Shown: positions 1 to 5,992 of the stretch, piece after piece
Layout: every line of letters starts with the position of its first letter
How positions within the stretch are numbered: position 1 is the stretch's first letter
Assembly (NCBI GenBank): GCA_950075905.1
Contig: CATMVR010000175.1
Location: 1 to 8,572 of the forward strand
From: an uncultured Persicitalea sp.
Lineage (GTDB): Bacteria; Bacteroidota; Bacteroidia; Cytophagales; Spirosomataceae
Length of the DNA: 8,572 bases
Direction of reading: 5' to 3'
Position numbers and translations under genes: made by a program
Notes under the pieces: model-generated
Databases searched by the model: none
What the model was told of the DNA's origin: nothing
What the model saw: only the letters and a program-made list of their open reading frames with translations

Positions 1-348
1 AATGATGGCAGAAGTAACAAAAGGACGTACGCCGTCGTGTACCGCCACCAGGCCGGAATCAGCCGAAATCCGCCCCAGCCCGTTTTGCACCGAGTGAAAC
101 CGGGTGGCCCCACCGGCCACCAGCTCATAGGTAGCCTGGTAGTGGTACTGCCGGCAAAGTTCGGCCCAGGTCTCAAACTGGCTTTCAGGTAGTACCAGCT
201 TAAGCTGGATCTGGTCAGAATAACTCCGGAAGGCATCGAGGGTGTGCATGAGCACGGGCTTTTCTCCGATGCACAAAAACTGCTTGGGGATATCGCTTTT
301 CATGCGGCTACCGCTGCCCCCGGCTACAATGATGGCAAATTCCTGCAT
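1..348 (-). CDS. ispD: IspD, 2-C-methyl-D-erythritol 4-phosphate cytidylyltransferase (partial, N-terminal half)
   Basis: My translation of the minus strand from the ATG at 348 gives 116 residues, open to the window edge; the family is usually about 220-240 residues, so roughly half is present. IspD transfers CMP from CTP to methylerythritol phosphate in the cytosolic non-mevalonate isoprenoid pathway. Visible motifs are the nucleotide-binding AGGSGSRM (residues 9-16), PKQF (21-24), AGGATRFHSVQNGL (78-91) and VHDGVRP (103-109). These include the expected Arg15 and Lys22 that contact CTP and Asp105 of the metal site. The ATG sits directly before the glycine-rich loop with the usual short lead-in. 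It lies downstream of queA on the same strand, but a strong terminator stands between them and I see no TAnnTTTG promoter in the gap. Its transcription may therefore rely on read-through or an atypical promoter. Confidence 0.95.
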   Translation of the reverse strand, partial: MQEFAIIVAGGSGSRMKSDIPKQFLCIGEKPVLMHTLDAFRSYSDQIQLKLVLPESQFETWAELCRQYHYQATYELVAGGATRFHSVQNGLGRISADSGLVAVHDGVRPFVTSAII

Positions 349-434
349 GGCTGTGTGAGTGGTGCTACCCCCTGCTTTGGGGGAAAAAGTTTTGGTTGGT
401 AGTGAACAGGCCAACGGTACCGGGCCCGAATGCT

Positions 435-469
435 AAAAAAAAGCCAGTAACTATCCGATAGCTACTGGC
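435..469 (-). terminator. Intrinsic terminator of queA
   Basis: Read on the minus strand, a 12-bp stem (arms 458-469 and 443-454, with one G-U pair) closes a 3-base loop and runs straight into eight U residues (435-442). It starts 25 bases beyond the queA stop. The plus-strand direction has no T-run after the stem, so it acts only on leftward transcription and should reduce read-through into ispD. Confidence 0.9.
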
Positions 470-493
470 AATGTATAAAGGCACAGGCAAAAA

Positions 494-1543
494 TTACAAG
501 ATAAGCATGGCATCGCCGTAGGTAAAGAACTTGTACTTTTCCTTGATGGCAACACGGTAAGCTTCCTTGATAAGCTCATTGCCGCCAAAAGCCCGGGCCG
601 ACATCAGCAAGATGGACTCCGGCAGGTGGAAGTTAGTAACCATGGCGCTGGCCAGCTTGAACTCGTAGGGAGGGAAAATAAACTTGTCCGTCCAGCCTTC
701 CACTGATTTCAGATGCCCGCTGGCCGACACCGACGACTCAATAGCTTTGAGGGAGGTAGTACCAACTACACATACCTGCTTGCCGCTGTCCAGAGCCGCA
801 TTGACAATATCTACGCTGCTTTGTTGAATCTCGTAGTTTTCAGAGTCGGTCTTGTGTTTGGTCAGATCTTCTACGTCTACACTCCGGAAAGTGCCCAGTC
901 CTACGTGGAGTGTCACGGGTGCAAAACCCACGCCTTTTATTTCGAGGCGCTTCATGATGGCTTTGGTAAAATGGGTACCGGCCGTGGGGGCGGCTACAGC
1001 ACCTACATGCTCGGCGTAGATTGTCTGAAAGCGCTCCCGGTCGGCGTTTTCTACCTTACGGCGGGAGATGATTTCGGGAGGCAGGGGCGTTTCGCCCAGC
1101 TGATCTACCAGCTTCATAAAATCGTCGTGCGAGCCGTCGTACAGAAAACGGATCGTGCGGCCGCGCGAGGTAGTATTATCTATTACTTCGGCTACGAGGT
1201 CGCTATCCCCAAAATAAAGTTTGTTGCCCACCCGGATTTTTCGGGCCGGGTCTACCAGCACATCCCATAGCCGCATGTCGCGGTTGAGCTCCCGAAGCAG
1301 GAAAACCTCAATTTTTGCCCCGGTTTTTTCTTTTTGACCAAACAGGCGGGCCGGAAATACCTTGGTATTATTGATCACCATCACATCTCCGTCGTCGAAG
1401 TAGCTGACAATATCACCAAAAGTTTTGTGTTCGATTTGCCCGGTTTTGCGATGGACCACCATCAGCCGTGATTCGCCCCGGTCGGCGGGATGTAAGGCAA
1501 TAAGACTTTGTGGAAGGTCAAACTTAAATTCGGATAGCTTCAT
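494..1543 (-). CDS. queA: QueA, S-adenosylmethionine:tRNA ribosyltransferase-isomerase
   Basis: This cytosolic enzyme moves the ribosyl part of SAM onto preQ1 at tRNA wobble position 34, forming epoxyqueuosine, the penultimate step of queuosine synthesis. The 349-residue product has normal family length and the QueA motifs in order: DRGESRLMV (21-29), VINNTKVFPARLFG (56-69), GETPLPPEI (150-158), RFQTIYA (171-177), AAPTAGTHFT (184-193), TLHVGLGTFRSV (211-222), GTTSLKAIES (261-270), TNFHLPESILLMS (303-315) and the C-terminal FFTYGDAMLI (339-348). The ATG at 1543 gives the usual MKLSEFxFxLP start. No Shine-Dalgarno sequence precedes it, as is normal for Bacteroidota. It appears to be its own unit, with a promoter about 90 bases upstream and a strong terminator behind it. 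Other queuosine genes are not in the window. Confidence 0.97.
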   Translation of the reverse strand: MKLSEFKFDLPQSLIALHPADRGESRLMVVHRKTGQIEHKTFGDIVSYFDDGDVMVINNTKVFPARLFGQKEKTGAKIEVFLLRELNRDMRLWDVLVDPARKIRVGNKLYFGDSDLVAEVIDNTTSRGRTIRFLYDGSHDDFMKLVDQLGETPLPPEIISRRKVENADRERFQTIYAEHVGAVAAPTAGTHFTKAIMKRLEIKGVGFAPVTLHVGLGTFRSVDVEDLTKHKTDSENYEIQQSSVDIVNAALDSGKQVCVVGTTSLKAIESSVSASGHLKSVEGWTDKFIFPPYEFKLASAMVTNFHLPESILLMSARAFGGNELIKEAYRVAIKEKYKFFTYGDAMLIL

Positions 1544-1634
1544 AGCTTTATATCAGCAATATAGTGTTGTTAATCATCATAGAAAATACCCAATAAAAAG
1601 ATTACTGATGTATCGCTACAAAAAATTAAGACCG

Positions 1635-1642
1635 CAAAATTA
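1635..1642 (-). promoter_or_regulatory. Probable queA promoter, -7 element
   Basis: The minus strand reads TAATTTTG here, a full match to the Bacteroidota sigma-A -7 consensus TAnnTTTG. It lies 92 bases before the queA ATG, giving a leader of roughly 85 nt. No clear TTG -33 element is found at the usual 19-21 base spacing; the nearest TTG is only 12 bases away. The gap 1544-1769 is AT-rich and holds no other gene that I can see. Confidence 0.5.
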
Positions 1643-1687
1643 CAAAAAATATCACAAACTTCACCCTTATTTCCTTACGTCTTTACT

Positions 1688-1730
1688 ATAAAAGAATAGG
1701 GGGTCTTGGTTTTTACTCCCAGCGCCCCCT
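1688..1730 (-). terminator. Possible terminator of accC
   Basis: On the minus strand AGGGGG (1730-1725) can pair with CCCCCT (1703-1698), with an inner TGG/CCA pairing across a 3/3 internal loop, followed by a U-rich stretch (1697-1688). It lies 40 bases past the accC stop and ahead of the queA promoter. The interrupted stem and broken U-tract make this only a candidate. A smaller GCCCG/CGGGC hairpin at 1755-1769, immediately after the stop codon, has no U-tract. Confidence 0.35.
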
Positions 1731-1769
1731 GTGATGCCTGCAAAGGTGAATACTGCCCGCCTTCCGGGC

Positions 1770-3269
1770 CTAGTTTTTTCTGTTGCGCCACTTACTGACG
1801 GCCCCGGGGGCCTCGCCGGGGGTGGGCAACGCGGCCCTTTTGCGCCCTTGCTCCAGCACGCGGGCCGTCAGCAGCGCGGCCACTTGCCGGTAGTCGGCGT
1901 CGGGGGTAGGGCTTAGCTTGTCGGGCGTAAAGTATTTTGCCACAAAGTGGGTATCAAAGTTGCCGGATCGGAAAGCCTCGTGCTCCATCACGAAGCGGCA
2001 AAAGGGCAGAGTAGTTTGTACGCCGGTAATCTGGTACTCGTCAATAGCCCGGATCATTTTCTGAATAGCCTCTTCGCGATCCTGACCGTAGGTGATCAGC
2101 TTGGCAATCATGGGGTCGTAGTGAATCGGAATCTCCATTCCCTGCTCAAAGCCGTCATCTACGCGCACGCCGTTGCCCTGCGGGCGTACGTACGTATGCA
2201 GGGTACCTACGTCGGGCAGAAAGTTGGTGGCGGGGTCTTCGGCGTATACCCGTACTTCTACCGCGTGCCCTTTGATGGCCAGGTCTTCCTGCCGCAGAGC
2301 GAGAGGTTTGCCTTCGGCAACGTAGATCATGTGCTTCACCAGATCTACGCCCGTGATCAGTTCCGTAACCGGGTGCTCTACCTGCAGGCGGGTGTTCATT
2401 TCCAGAAAGTAGAAGTTGAGCGCTTCGTCTACAATAAACTCCACCGTGCCGGCTCCGTAGTACTGGCAGGAGCGGGCCACTTCTACGGCCGAGCGGCCCA
2501 TAGCTTCCCGGATTTCCGGGGTAAGCACGGCCGAAGGGGCTTCCTCCACCACCTTCTGATGCCGCCGCTGCACTGAGCATTCCCGTTCGAAGAGATGAAT
2601 GATATTGCCGTGCTGGTCGCCGAGTACCTGTATTTCGATGTGCTTGGGCGAAGTGATGTATTTTTCAATAAACACCGACCCATCGCCAAACGAAGACACG
2701 GCCTCACTCACGGCGCGGTCCATCTGCTCGTCAAAGTCTTCGGGTTTTTCCACAATGCGCATGCCCTTGCCCCCGCCGCCGGCGCTGGCCTTGATCAGGA
2801 TGGGGTAGCCTATTTCTCCCGAAATCAGCTTGGCTTCGGCGCGGTCGGTGATGGCGCCTTCGGTACCGGGTACCATCGGAATATTGTACTGCGAAGCGGC
2901 CTTTTTGGCGGCTAGCTTGCTGCCCATTACTTCAATGGACTCCGGCGAAGGCCCGATAAAAATGAGACCCGCTTCGCGCACAGCCCGGGAAAAACCGGCG
3001 TTCTCAGACAGGAAGCCATACCCCGGATGGATAGCATCGGCCCCCAGTCGTTGGGCTACCTCAATGATTTTATCTCCGCGCAGGTACGACTCAGACGAGG
3101 GCGCGGGGCCTATGCATACGGCCTCATCGGCGTAGCGCACGTGCAGGGCGTGGCGGTCGGCCTCGCTGTACACTGCCACGGTGGCTATGCCCATTTCGCG
3201 GGCCGTGCGCATGACCCGCAGGGCTATCTCCCCCCGGTTGGCAACGAGTATTTTTTTTATGTCAGGCAT
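1770..3269 (-). CDS. accC: Biotin carboxylase subunit of an acyl-CoA (acetyl-CoA) carboxylase
   Basis: This enzyme carboxylates biotin on a carrier protein using ATP and bicarbonate, the first half-reaction of acetyl-CoA or related acyl-CoA carboxylases; it is cytosolic. The 499 residues show the biotin carboxylase N-domain (KILVANRGEIALR, 6-18), the ATP-grasp glycine loop SAGGGGKGM (162-170), RRHQKVVEEAP (235-245) and the active-site EMNTRLQVEHPVTE (290-303), then the C-domain GHAVEVRVYAEDP (334-346). By comparison with E. coli AccC, Lys118 and Lys160 fit ATP binding, Glu290 metal binding, Arg294 and Arg340 biotin/bicarbonate handling, and Glu298 the catalytic base. It is about 50 residues longer at the C-end than E. 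coli AccC, yet has no biotinyl AMKM domain, so a separate carrier protein is needed. No carrier or carboxyltransferase gene is adjacent, so the acyl-CoA substrate cannot be settled from the window. Confidence 0.95.
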   Translation of the reverse strand: MPDIKKILVANRGEIALRVMRTAREMGIATVAVYSEADRHALHVRYADEAVCIGPAPSSESYLRGDKIIEVAQRLGADAIHPGYGFLSENAGFSRAVREAGLIFIGPSPESIEVMGSKLAAKKAASQYNIPMVPGTEGAITDRAEAKLISGEIGYPILIKASAGGGGKGMRIVEKPEDFDEQMDRAVSEAVSSFGDGSVFIEKYITSPKHIEIQVLGDQHGNIIHLFERECSVQRRHQKVVEEAPSAVLTPEIREAMGRSAVEVARSCQYYGAGTVEFIVDEALNFYFLEMNTRLQVEHPVTELITGVDLVKHMIYVAEGKPLALRQEDLAIKGHAVEVRVYAEDPATNFLPDVGTLHTYVRPQGNGVRVDDGFEQGMEIPIHYDPMIAKLITYGQDREEAIQKMIRAIDEYQITGVQTTLPFCRFVMEHEAFRSGNFDTHFVAKYFTPDKLSPTPDADYRQVAALLTARVLEQGRKRAALPTPGEAPGAVSKWRNRKN

Positions 3270-3292
3270 TTTTCGAAAGTTGGAATTTCAAC

Positions 3293-3300
3293 CAAAAGTA
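3293..3300 (-). promoter_or_regulatory. Possible accC promoter, -7 element
   Basis: The minus strand reads TACTTTTG, matching TAnnTTTG, 24 bases before the accC ATG. This would leave a short leader of about 17 nt. The -33 region holds only a weak TTCTG-like match. The rest of the accC/oxoamine synthase gap (3301-3460) shows no gene that I can support. Confidence 0.42.
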
Positions 3301-3462
3301 GTAATTTGATCTATGGTAGCACAGAAATGTTGCCCCTTCCTTACGGTATATAGAGCATTTCGCCCAGAATAGCATTAAAATTTGCCTTTTCTAAAACCAT
3401 ACTGCCCGGAAATACGTCTATCCATGATAAGGATCATAACTTTCTGAAAGTAAGTAAGCTAG

Positions 3463-3489
3463 TTGGATGCAATATTTTTTATAATTTTG
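3463..3489 (+). promoter_or_regulatory. Probable promoter of the oxoamine synthase gene
   Basis: A TTG at 3463-3465 and a TAATTTTG -7 element at 3482-3489 (followed by CA) fit the Bacteroidota sigma-A pattern, though the 16-base spacer is slightly short. The predicted start near 3496 would give a leader of about 44 nt. An imperfect inverted repeat, TGCAATAT (3468-3475) with ATTTTGCA (3484-3491), overlaps the -7 element and could be an operator; this is unproven. Confidence 0.55.
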
Positions 3490-3539
3490 CATTTATTTGC
3501 GCTGAAAATTATTTTACAACCCACATAAACAAGTACCAA

Positions 3540-4808
3540 GTGGATATTTTCGAGAAACTACGTGACAACTGGGGACCGATCGGTACACCCGCCAAGATGT
3601 TGAACAGTCACCACTATTTTTCATTTCCCATGCTGGAAGGTGAGCTGGGACCCCGCATGCAATTTATGGGGCGGGAGGTTTTGAACTGGAGCCTGAACAA
3701 CTACCTGGGCCTGGCCAATCATCCCGACGTACGCCGGGTCGACGCCGAAGCCACCGCCAAGTGGGGACTGGCCTATCCGATGGGTGCCCGTATGATGTCG
3801 GGTAATTCTGTGTTGCACGAAACCCTTGAAAAAGAACTGGCGGAGTTTGTGGGCAAGAAAGACGCGTTTCTGCTCAACTACGGGTATCAGGGTGTCATGT
3901 CGGTGATTGAGTGCGTCTGTGATCATCGTGATGTGATTGTGTACGATGCCGAGTCACATGCCTGCCTCATTGATGGTATCCGTCTGCACAAGGCCAAGAT
4001 GGGCCAGTACTACAAGTTCAACCATAATGATATGGAGAGCCTCGAAAAAAACCTGAAGCGCGCCACCAAACTGGCCGACGAAAAGGGGGGAGGCGTGCTG
4101 GTGGTAACCGAGGGCGTGTTTGGTATGTCTGGAAAGGTAGGCAACCTGAAGGCCATCGCCGAGTTGAAAAAGCAGTATAAGTTTCGCCTCCTCGTAGACG
4201 ACGCCCATGGGTTTGGTACTATGGGAGAAACCGGTGCGGGCGTGGGCGAAATGATGGGCGTGCAGGACGACATCGACCTGTATTTCTCCACCTTCGCCAA
4301 ATCCATGGCGGCTATCGGGGGTTTTGTGGCCTGCGACGATCCGGATATTATCATGTACCTGAAATATAATATGCGCTCGCAGACCTACGCCAAGGCGCTG
4401 CCCATGCCCTACGTGGAAGGCTGCCGCCACCGGCTGCACATGCTCAAGACGATGCCCGAGCTTCGGGCTGACCTCTGGAAAATTGTGGAAGCATTACAAA
4501 GTGGCCTGCGCGAGCGGGGCTTCAATATTGGCGAAACCGAATCGCAGGTGACACCTGTGTTTCTGCACAGTGAGGGGGGCATTCCCGAAGTGACCCGCAT
4601 GGTGCGCGACCTGCGCGAGAACATGGGTGTGTTTTGCTCCATCGTAGTATACCCCGTAGTACCCAAGGGGCAGATCATGCTCCGGATCATCCCAACGGCA
4701 ACGCACACCCTGGCTGACGTAGAGTACACACTGGATGCTTTCACCACGCTGGCCGAAAAGTTGAAGAACAGAGTGTATCAGGTAGATGAAATACGAGTAG
4801 CTGTCTGA
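3540..4808 (+). CDS. PLP-dependent alpha-oxoamine synthase (serine palmitoyltransferase / cysteate acyltransferase type)
   Basis: Alpha-oxoamine synthases condense an amino acid with a fatty acyl thioester, losing CO2. Family members make 3-ketosphinganine (serine), 3-ketocapnine (cysteate, for sulfonolipids), KAPA or aminoketobutyrate. The 422 residues show the family fold: NNYLGLANHP (53-62), the PLP-stacking histidine in ESHACLIDG (138-146, His140), TEGVFGMSG (190-198), VDDAHGFG (219-226, Asp220 and His223) and the Schiff-base lysine in STFAKSMAAIGG (250-261, Lys254). The substrate loop reads YPMGARMMSG (79-88), unlike the GxGGSR or GCAGSR loops of AONS and classical bacterial SPT. From memory this resembles the Flavobacterium-type enzyme assigned to cysteate acyl transfer, so sulfonolipid or sphingolipid base synthesis is more likely than biotin synthesis. 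The start is GTG at 3540 without Shine-Dalgarno; no good in-frame upstream start was seen. It has its own promoter and terminator. Confidence 0.9.
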   Translation: MDIFEKLRDNWGPIGTPAKMLNSHHYFSFPMLEGELGPRMQFMGREVLNWSLNNYLGLANHPDVRRVDAEATAKWGLAYPMGARMMSGNSVLHETLEKELAEFVGKKDAFLLNYGYQGVMSVIECVCDHRDVIVYDAESHACLIDGIRLHKAKMGQYYKFNHNDMESLEKNLKRATKLADEKGGGVLVVTEGVFGMSGKVGNLKAIAELKKQYKFRLLVDDAHGFGTMGETGAGVGEMMGVQDDIDLYFSTFAKSMAAIGGFVACDDPDIIMYLKYNMRSQTYAKALPMPYVEGCRHRLHMLKTMPELRADLWKIVEALQSGLRERGFNIGETESQVTPVFLHSEGGIPEVTRMVRDLRENMGVFCSIVVYPVVPKGQIMLRIIPTATHTLADVEYTLDAFTTLAEKLKNRVYQVDEIRVAV

Positions 4809-4831
4809 GTAAAAAAATGCTCAATAGGAGC

Positions 4832-4871
4832 AAACAGGGGCATTTTTTAGAAAATGCCCCTGTTTTTTTTT
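4832..4871 (+). terminator. Strong intrinsic terminator of the oxoamine synthase gene
   Basis: A perfect 15-bp stem (4832-4846 with 4851-4865) with a 4-base TTAG loop ends in an unbroken T-run (4863-4871, the first three bases in the stem). It begins 23 bases after the stop codon and should isolate the downstream Hc1-like gene from read-through. Confidence 0.92.
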
Positions 4872-4977
4872 AGTTTTATTTGAAAATCAGTCACTTGTTA
4901 TGCTTCTGAAAATCAATTAGTTATAAAAAAGTAAAAATAACTTGGACTTTTTTAAGTGTTTTTTTTGATTAATCGAG

Positions 4978-5007
4978 TTGCAGGAATAGTTTTAATTACT
5001 AAATTTC
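4978..5007 (+). promoter_or_regulatory. Probable promoter of the Hc1-like gene
   Basis: TTG at 4978-4980, an exact 19-base spacer and TAAATTTC at 5000-5007 (one mismatch to TAnnTTTG) fit the Bacteroidota sigma-A pattern. A run of eight T residues lies just upstream (4959-4966 region) and could act like an UP element. The predicted leader is about 53 nt. The gap from 4872 to 5066 is very AT-rich and otherwise holds only a weak 6-bp inverted repeat, AGTTAT/ATAACT (4919-4924, 4937-4942). Confidence 0.55.
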
Positions 5008-5066
5008 GAACAAAACATGCCTAAACAACGTGTTTTACGCATTTTTTAAACTAAAAATCAAAAATT

Positions 5067-5246
5067 ATGGCACGATTTGATGAAGTGAAAAATTTAGTAA
5101 TGTCACTGGAAGGTGACTTCGAAAAATTCTACGATAAAAAAAATCAGGCTGCGGGCACGCGGGTTCGCAAAGGTATGCAGGAGCTGAAAAATCTGGCTCA
5201 GGAAATTCGGAGTGAGGTTCAGGATATGAAAAACGCAGAAGCGTAA
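5067..5246 (+). CDS. Hc1-like small protein ('histone H1' family of Bacteroidota)
   Basis: A 59-residue open frame from ATG to TAA, which I translated by hand. The sequence, starting MARFDEVKNLVMSLEGDFEK and containing KKNQAAGTRVRKGMQELKNL (24-43), matches my recollection of the conserved Bacteroidota proteins annotated as histone H1 / Hc1-like. It looks all-helical, with two amphipathic helices around a basic turn (TRVRKG, 31-36). I count 7 Lys and 4 Arg against 4 Asp and 7 Glu, so the net charge is about zero, and the Lys/Ala-rich tail of chlamydial Hc1 is absent. DNA binding is therefore a family label, not something the sequence shows. Reality as a gene is supported by its own promoter, an A-rich translation start region, a terminator 23 bases after the stop and the recognisable sequence. 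Confidence 0.87.
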   Translation: MARFDEVKNLVMSLEGDFEKFYDKKNQAAGTRVRKGMQELKNLAQEIRSEVQDMKNAEA

Positions 5247-5268
5247 AAAACAACTGAGACCAAAACTC

Positions 5269-5306
5269 AAAAAAGCCCGGCTCTATCTGCAGAGTTGGGC
5301 TTTTTT
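5269..5306. terminator. Bidirectional terminator between convergent Hc1-like and MaoC genes
   Basis: A 16-bp stem (5269-5284 with 5291-5306, including two G-U pairs) has a 6-base loop. It is flanked by an A-run on the left arm and a T-run on the right arm, so each strand ends in six U residues. It lies 23 bases after the Hc1-like stop and 25 bases past the maoC-like stop, serving both. Confidence 0.9.
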
Positions 5307-5330
5307 GGTGGTCGGATTTCGCGGTAGCTC

Positions 5331-5744
5331 TCAGAATTTCTCCTTATTCATCAGTGTTGCTACCCCACGGGTGGTTACCTTGCGGGTTTGGCTGTCAAGA
5401 ATTTCCGTACTGATTTCGGCCGTATGCTTGTCAGGGTTGATACTCACGATCGTGAATACTCCCTCGTAGTCGGTATCCACAAACATAGGCCGCATAAATT
5501 CGAGTGTCTGCTTCAGGTACACCGAGCCATAGCCCGGATACTGGGTACCAAGTACCTTGGTAAAAACACTCGCGCCCAGCATGCCATGGATAATAGGCCG
5601 CTTGAAGGGCGTGGTGGCCGCAAATTCTGCATCAAGGTGCAGCGGGTTGGTATCGCCGGTCACCTGCGCAAAGGCCTCTACGTCGGCCTGACTAAAACGA
5701 AAGGTATGCGTAAAACTGCTGCCTGCTTTGGCTTCGATATTCAT
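5331..5744 (-). CDS. MaoC-family (R)-specific enoyl-CoA hydratase
   Basis: A 137-residue single hot-dog-fold protein, the usual length of PhaJ-type hydratases, which add water to trans-2-enoyl-CoA (or enoyl-ACP) to give the (R)-3-hydroxyacyl product. The hydratase motif is clear: FAQVTGDTNPLHLDAEFA (25-42) with Asp31 and His36 at the positions of the PhaJ catalytic pair, followed by RPIIHGMLGAS (49-59). The C-terminal half is beta-strand rich, as expected. The ATG at 5744 leaves the normal short lead of about 10 residues before the first strand; no Shine-Dalgarno sequence is seen. It is convergent with the Hc1-like gene and divergent from the RND exporter gene, and no TAnnTTTG element was found upstream on its strand. 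Substrate chain length and whether it serves beta-oxidation, fatty acid synthesis or PHA precursors cannot be read from the sequence. Confidence 0.94.
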   Translation of the reverse strand: MNIEAKAGSSFTHTFRFSQADVEAFAQVTGDTNPLHLDAEFAATTPFKRPIIHGMLGASVFTKVLGTQYPGYGSVYLKQTLEFMRPMFVDTDYEGVFTIVSINPDKHTAEISTEILDSQTRKVTTRGVATLMNKEKF

Positions 5745-5915
5745 GAGGAAAGGGGGTAAAAGTGTTCTGAAAATAAGGAATCGCTGATGAAATACTCAAT
5801 CTTTGGTCAAAAATCGGACAAACTGATCAGCTGCGCAACCATTCTTGCGGATATTCTCACAGATGGCCGAGAAGTAGATTCGCAAATAGTGTTTCCGAAA
5901 CCTGGGTGGAATTCC

Positions 5916-5923
5916 TAACTTTG
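5916..5923 (+). promoter_or_regulatory. Probable promoter of the RND exporter gene, -7 element
   Basis: TAACTTTG, a full match to TAnnTTTG, followed by CG. A partial -33 element (TTTCC, 5892-5896) lies about 19-20 bases upstream. The predicted start near 5930 gives a leader of roughly 60 nt before the ATG at 5993. The inverted pair TCGCAAA (5880-5886) and TTTGCGA (5920-5926) brackets this promoter. Confidence 0.55.
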
Positions 5924-5992
5924 CGATTCTATTTATGAGGCAGATGATGGGCCACAACCCTCCCCATAACCTCCAATCATACTGGCTTACGC

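Noticed and set aside
1755..1769. GCCCG/CGGGC hairpin right after the accC stop codon as a terminator
   Set aside because: The stem is only 5 bp and is not followed by a U-tract on the minus strand; the 1688-1730 structure is a better candidate.
1947..2576. Plus-strand frame of 209 codons inside accC
   Set aside because: It is antisense to conserved ATP-grasp sequence of accC; no independent evidence of coding.
3251..3258. Run of eight A residues (minus strand) in the first codons of accC, a possible slippage site for phase variation
   Set aside because: It encodes ordinary lysine codons in an intact frame; biotin carboxylase is a housekeeping function and a run of eight is common in such AT-rich start regions.
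5550..5566. Palindrome TACCAAG-TAC-CTTGGTA inside the maoC-like gene
   Set aside because: It falls in ordinary codons of the hydratase, away from any promoter or gene end, and has no T-run; likely chance.
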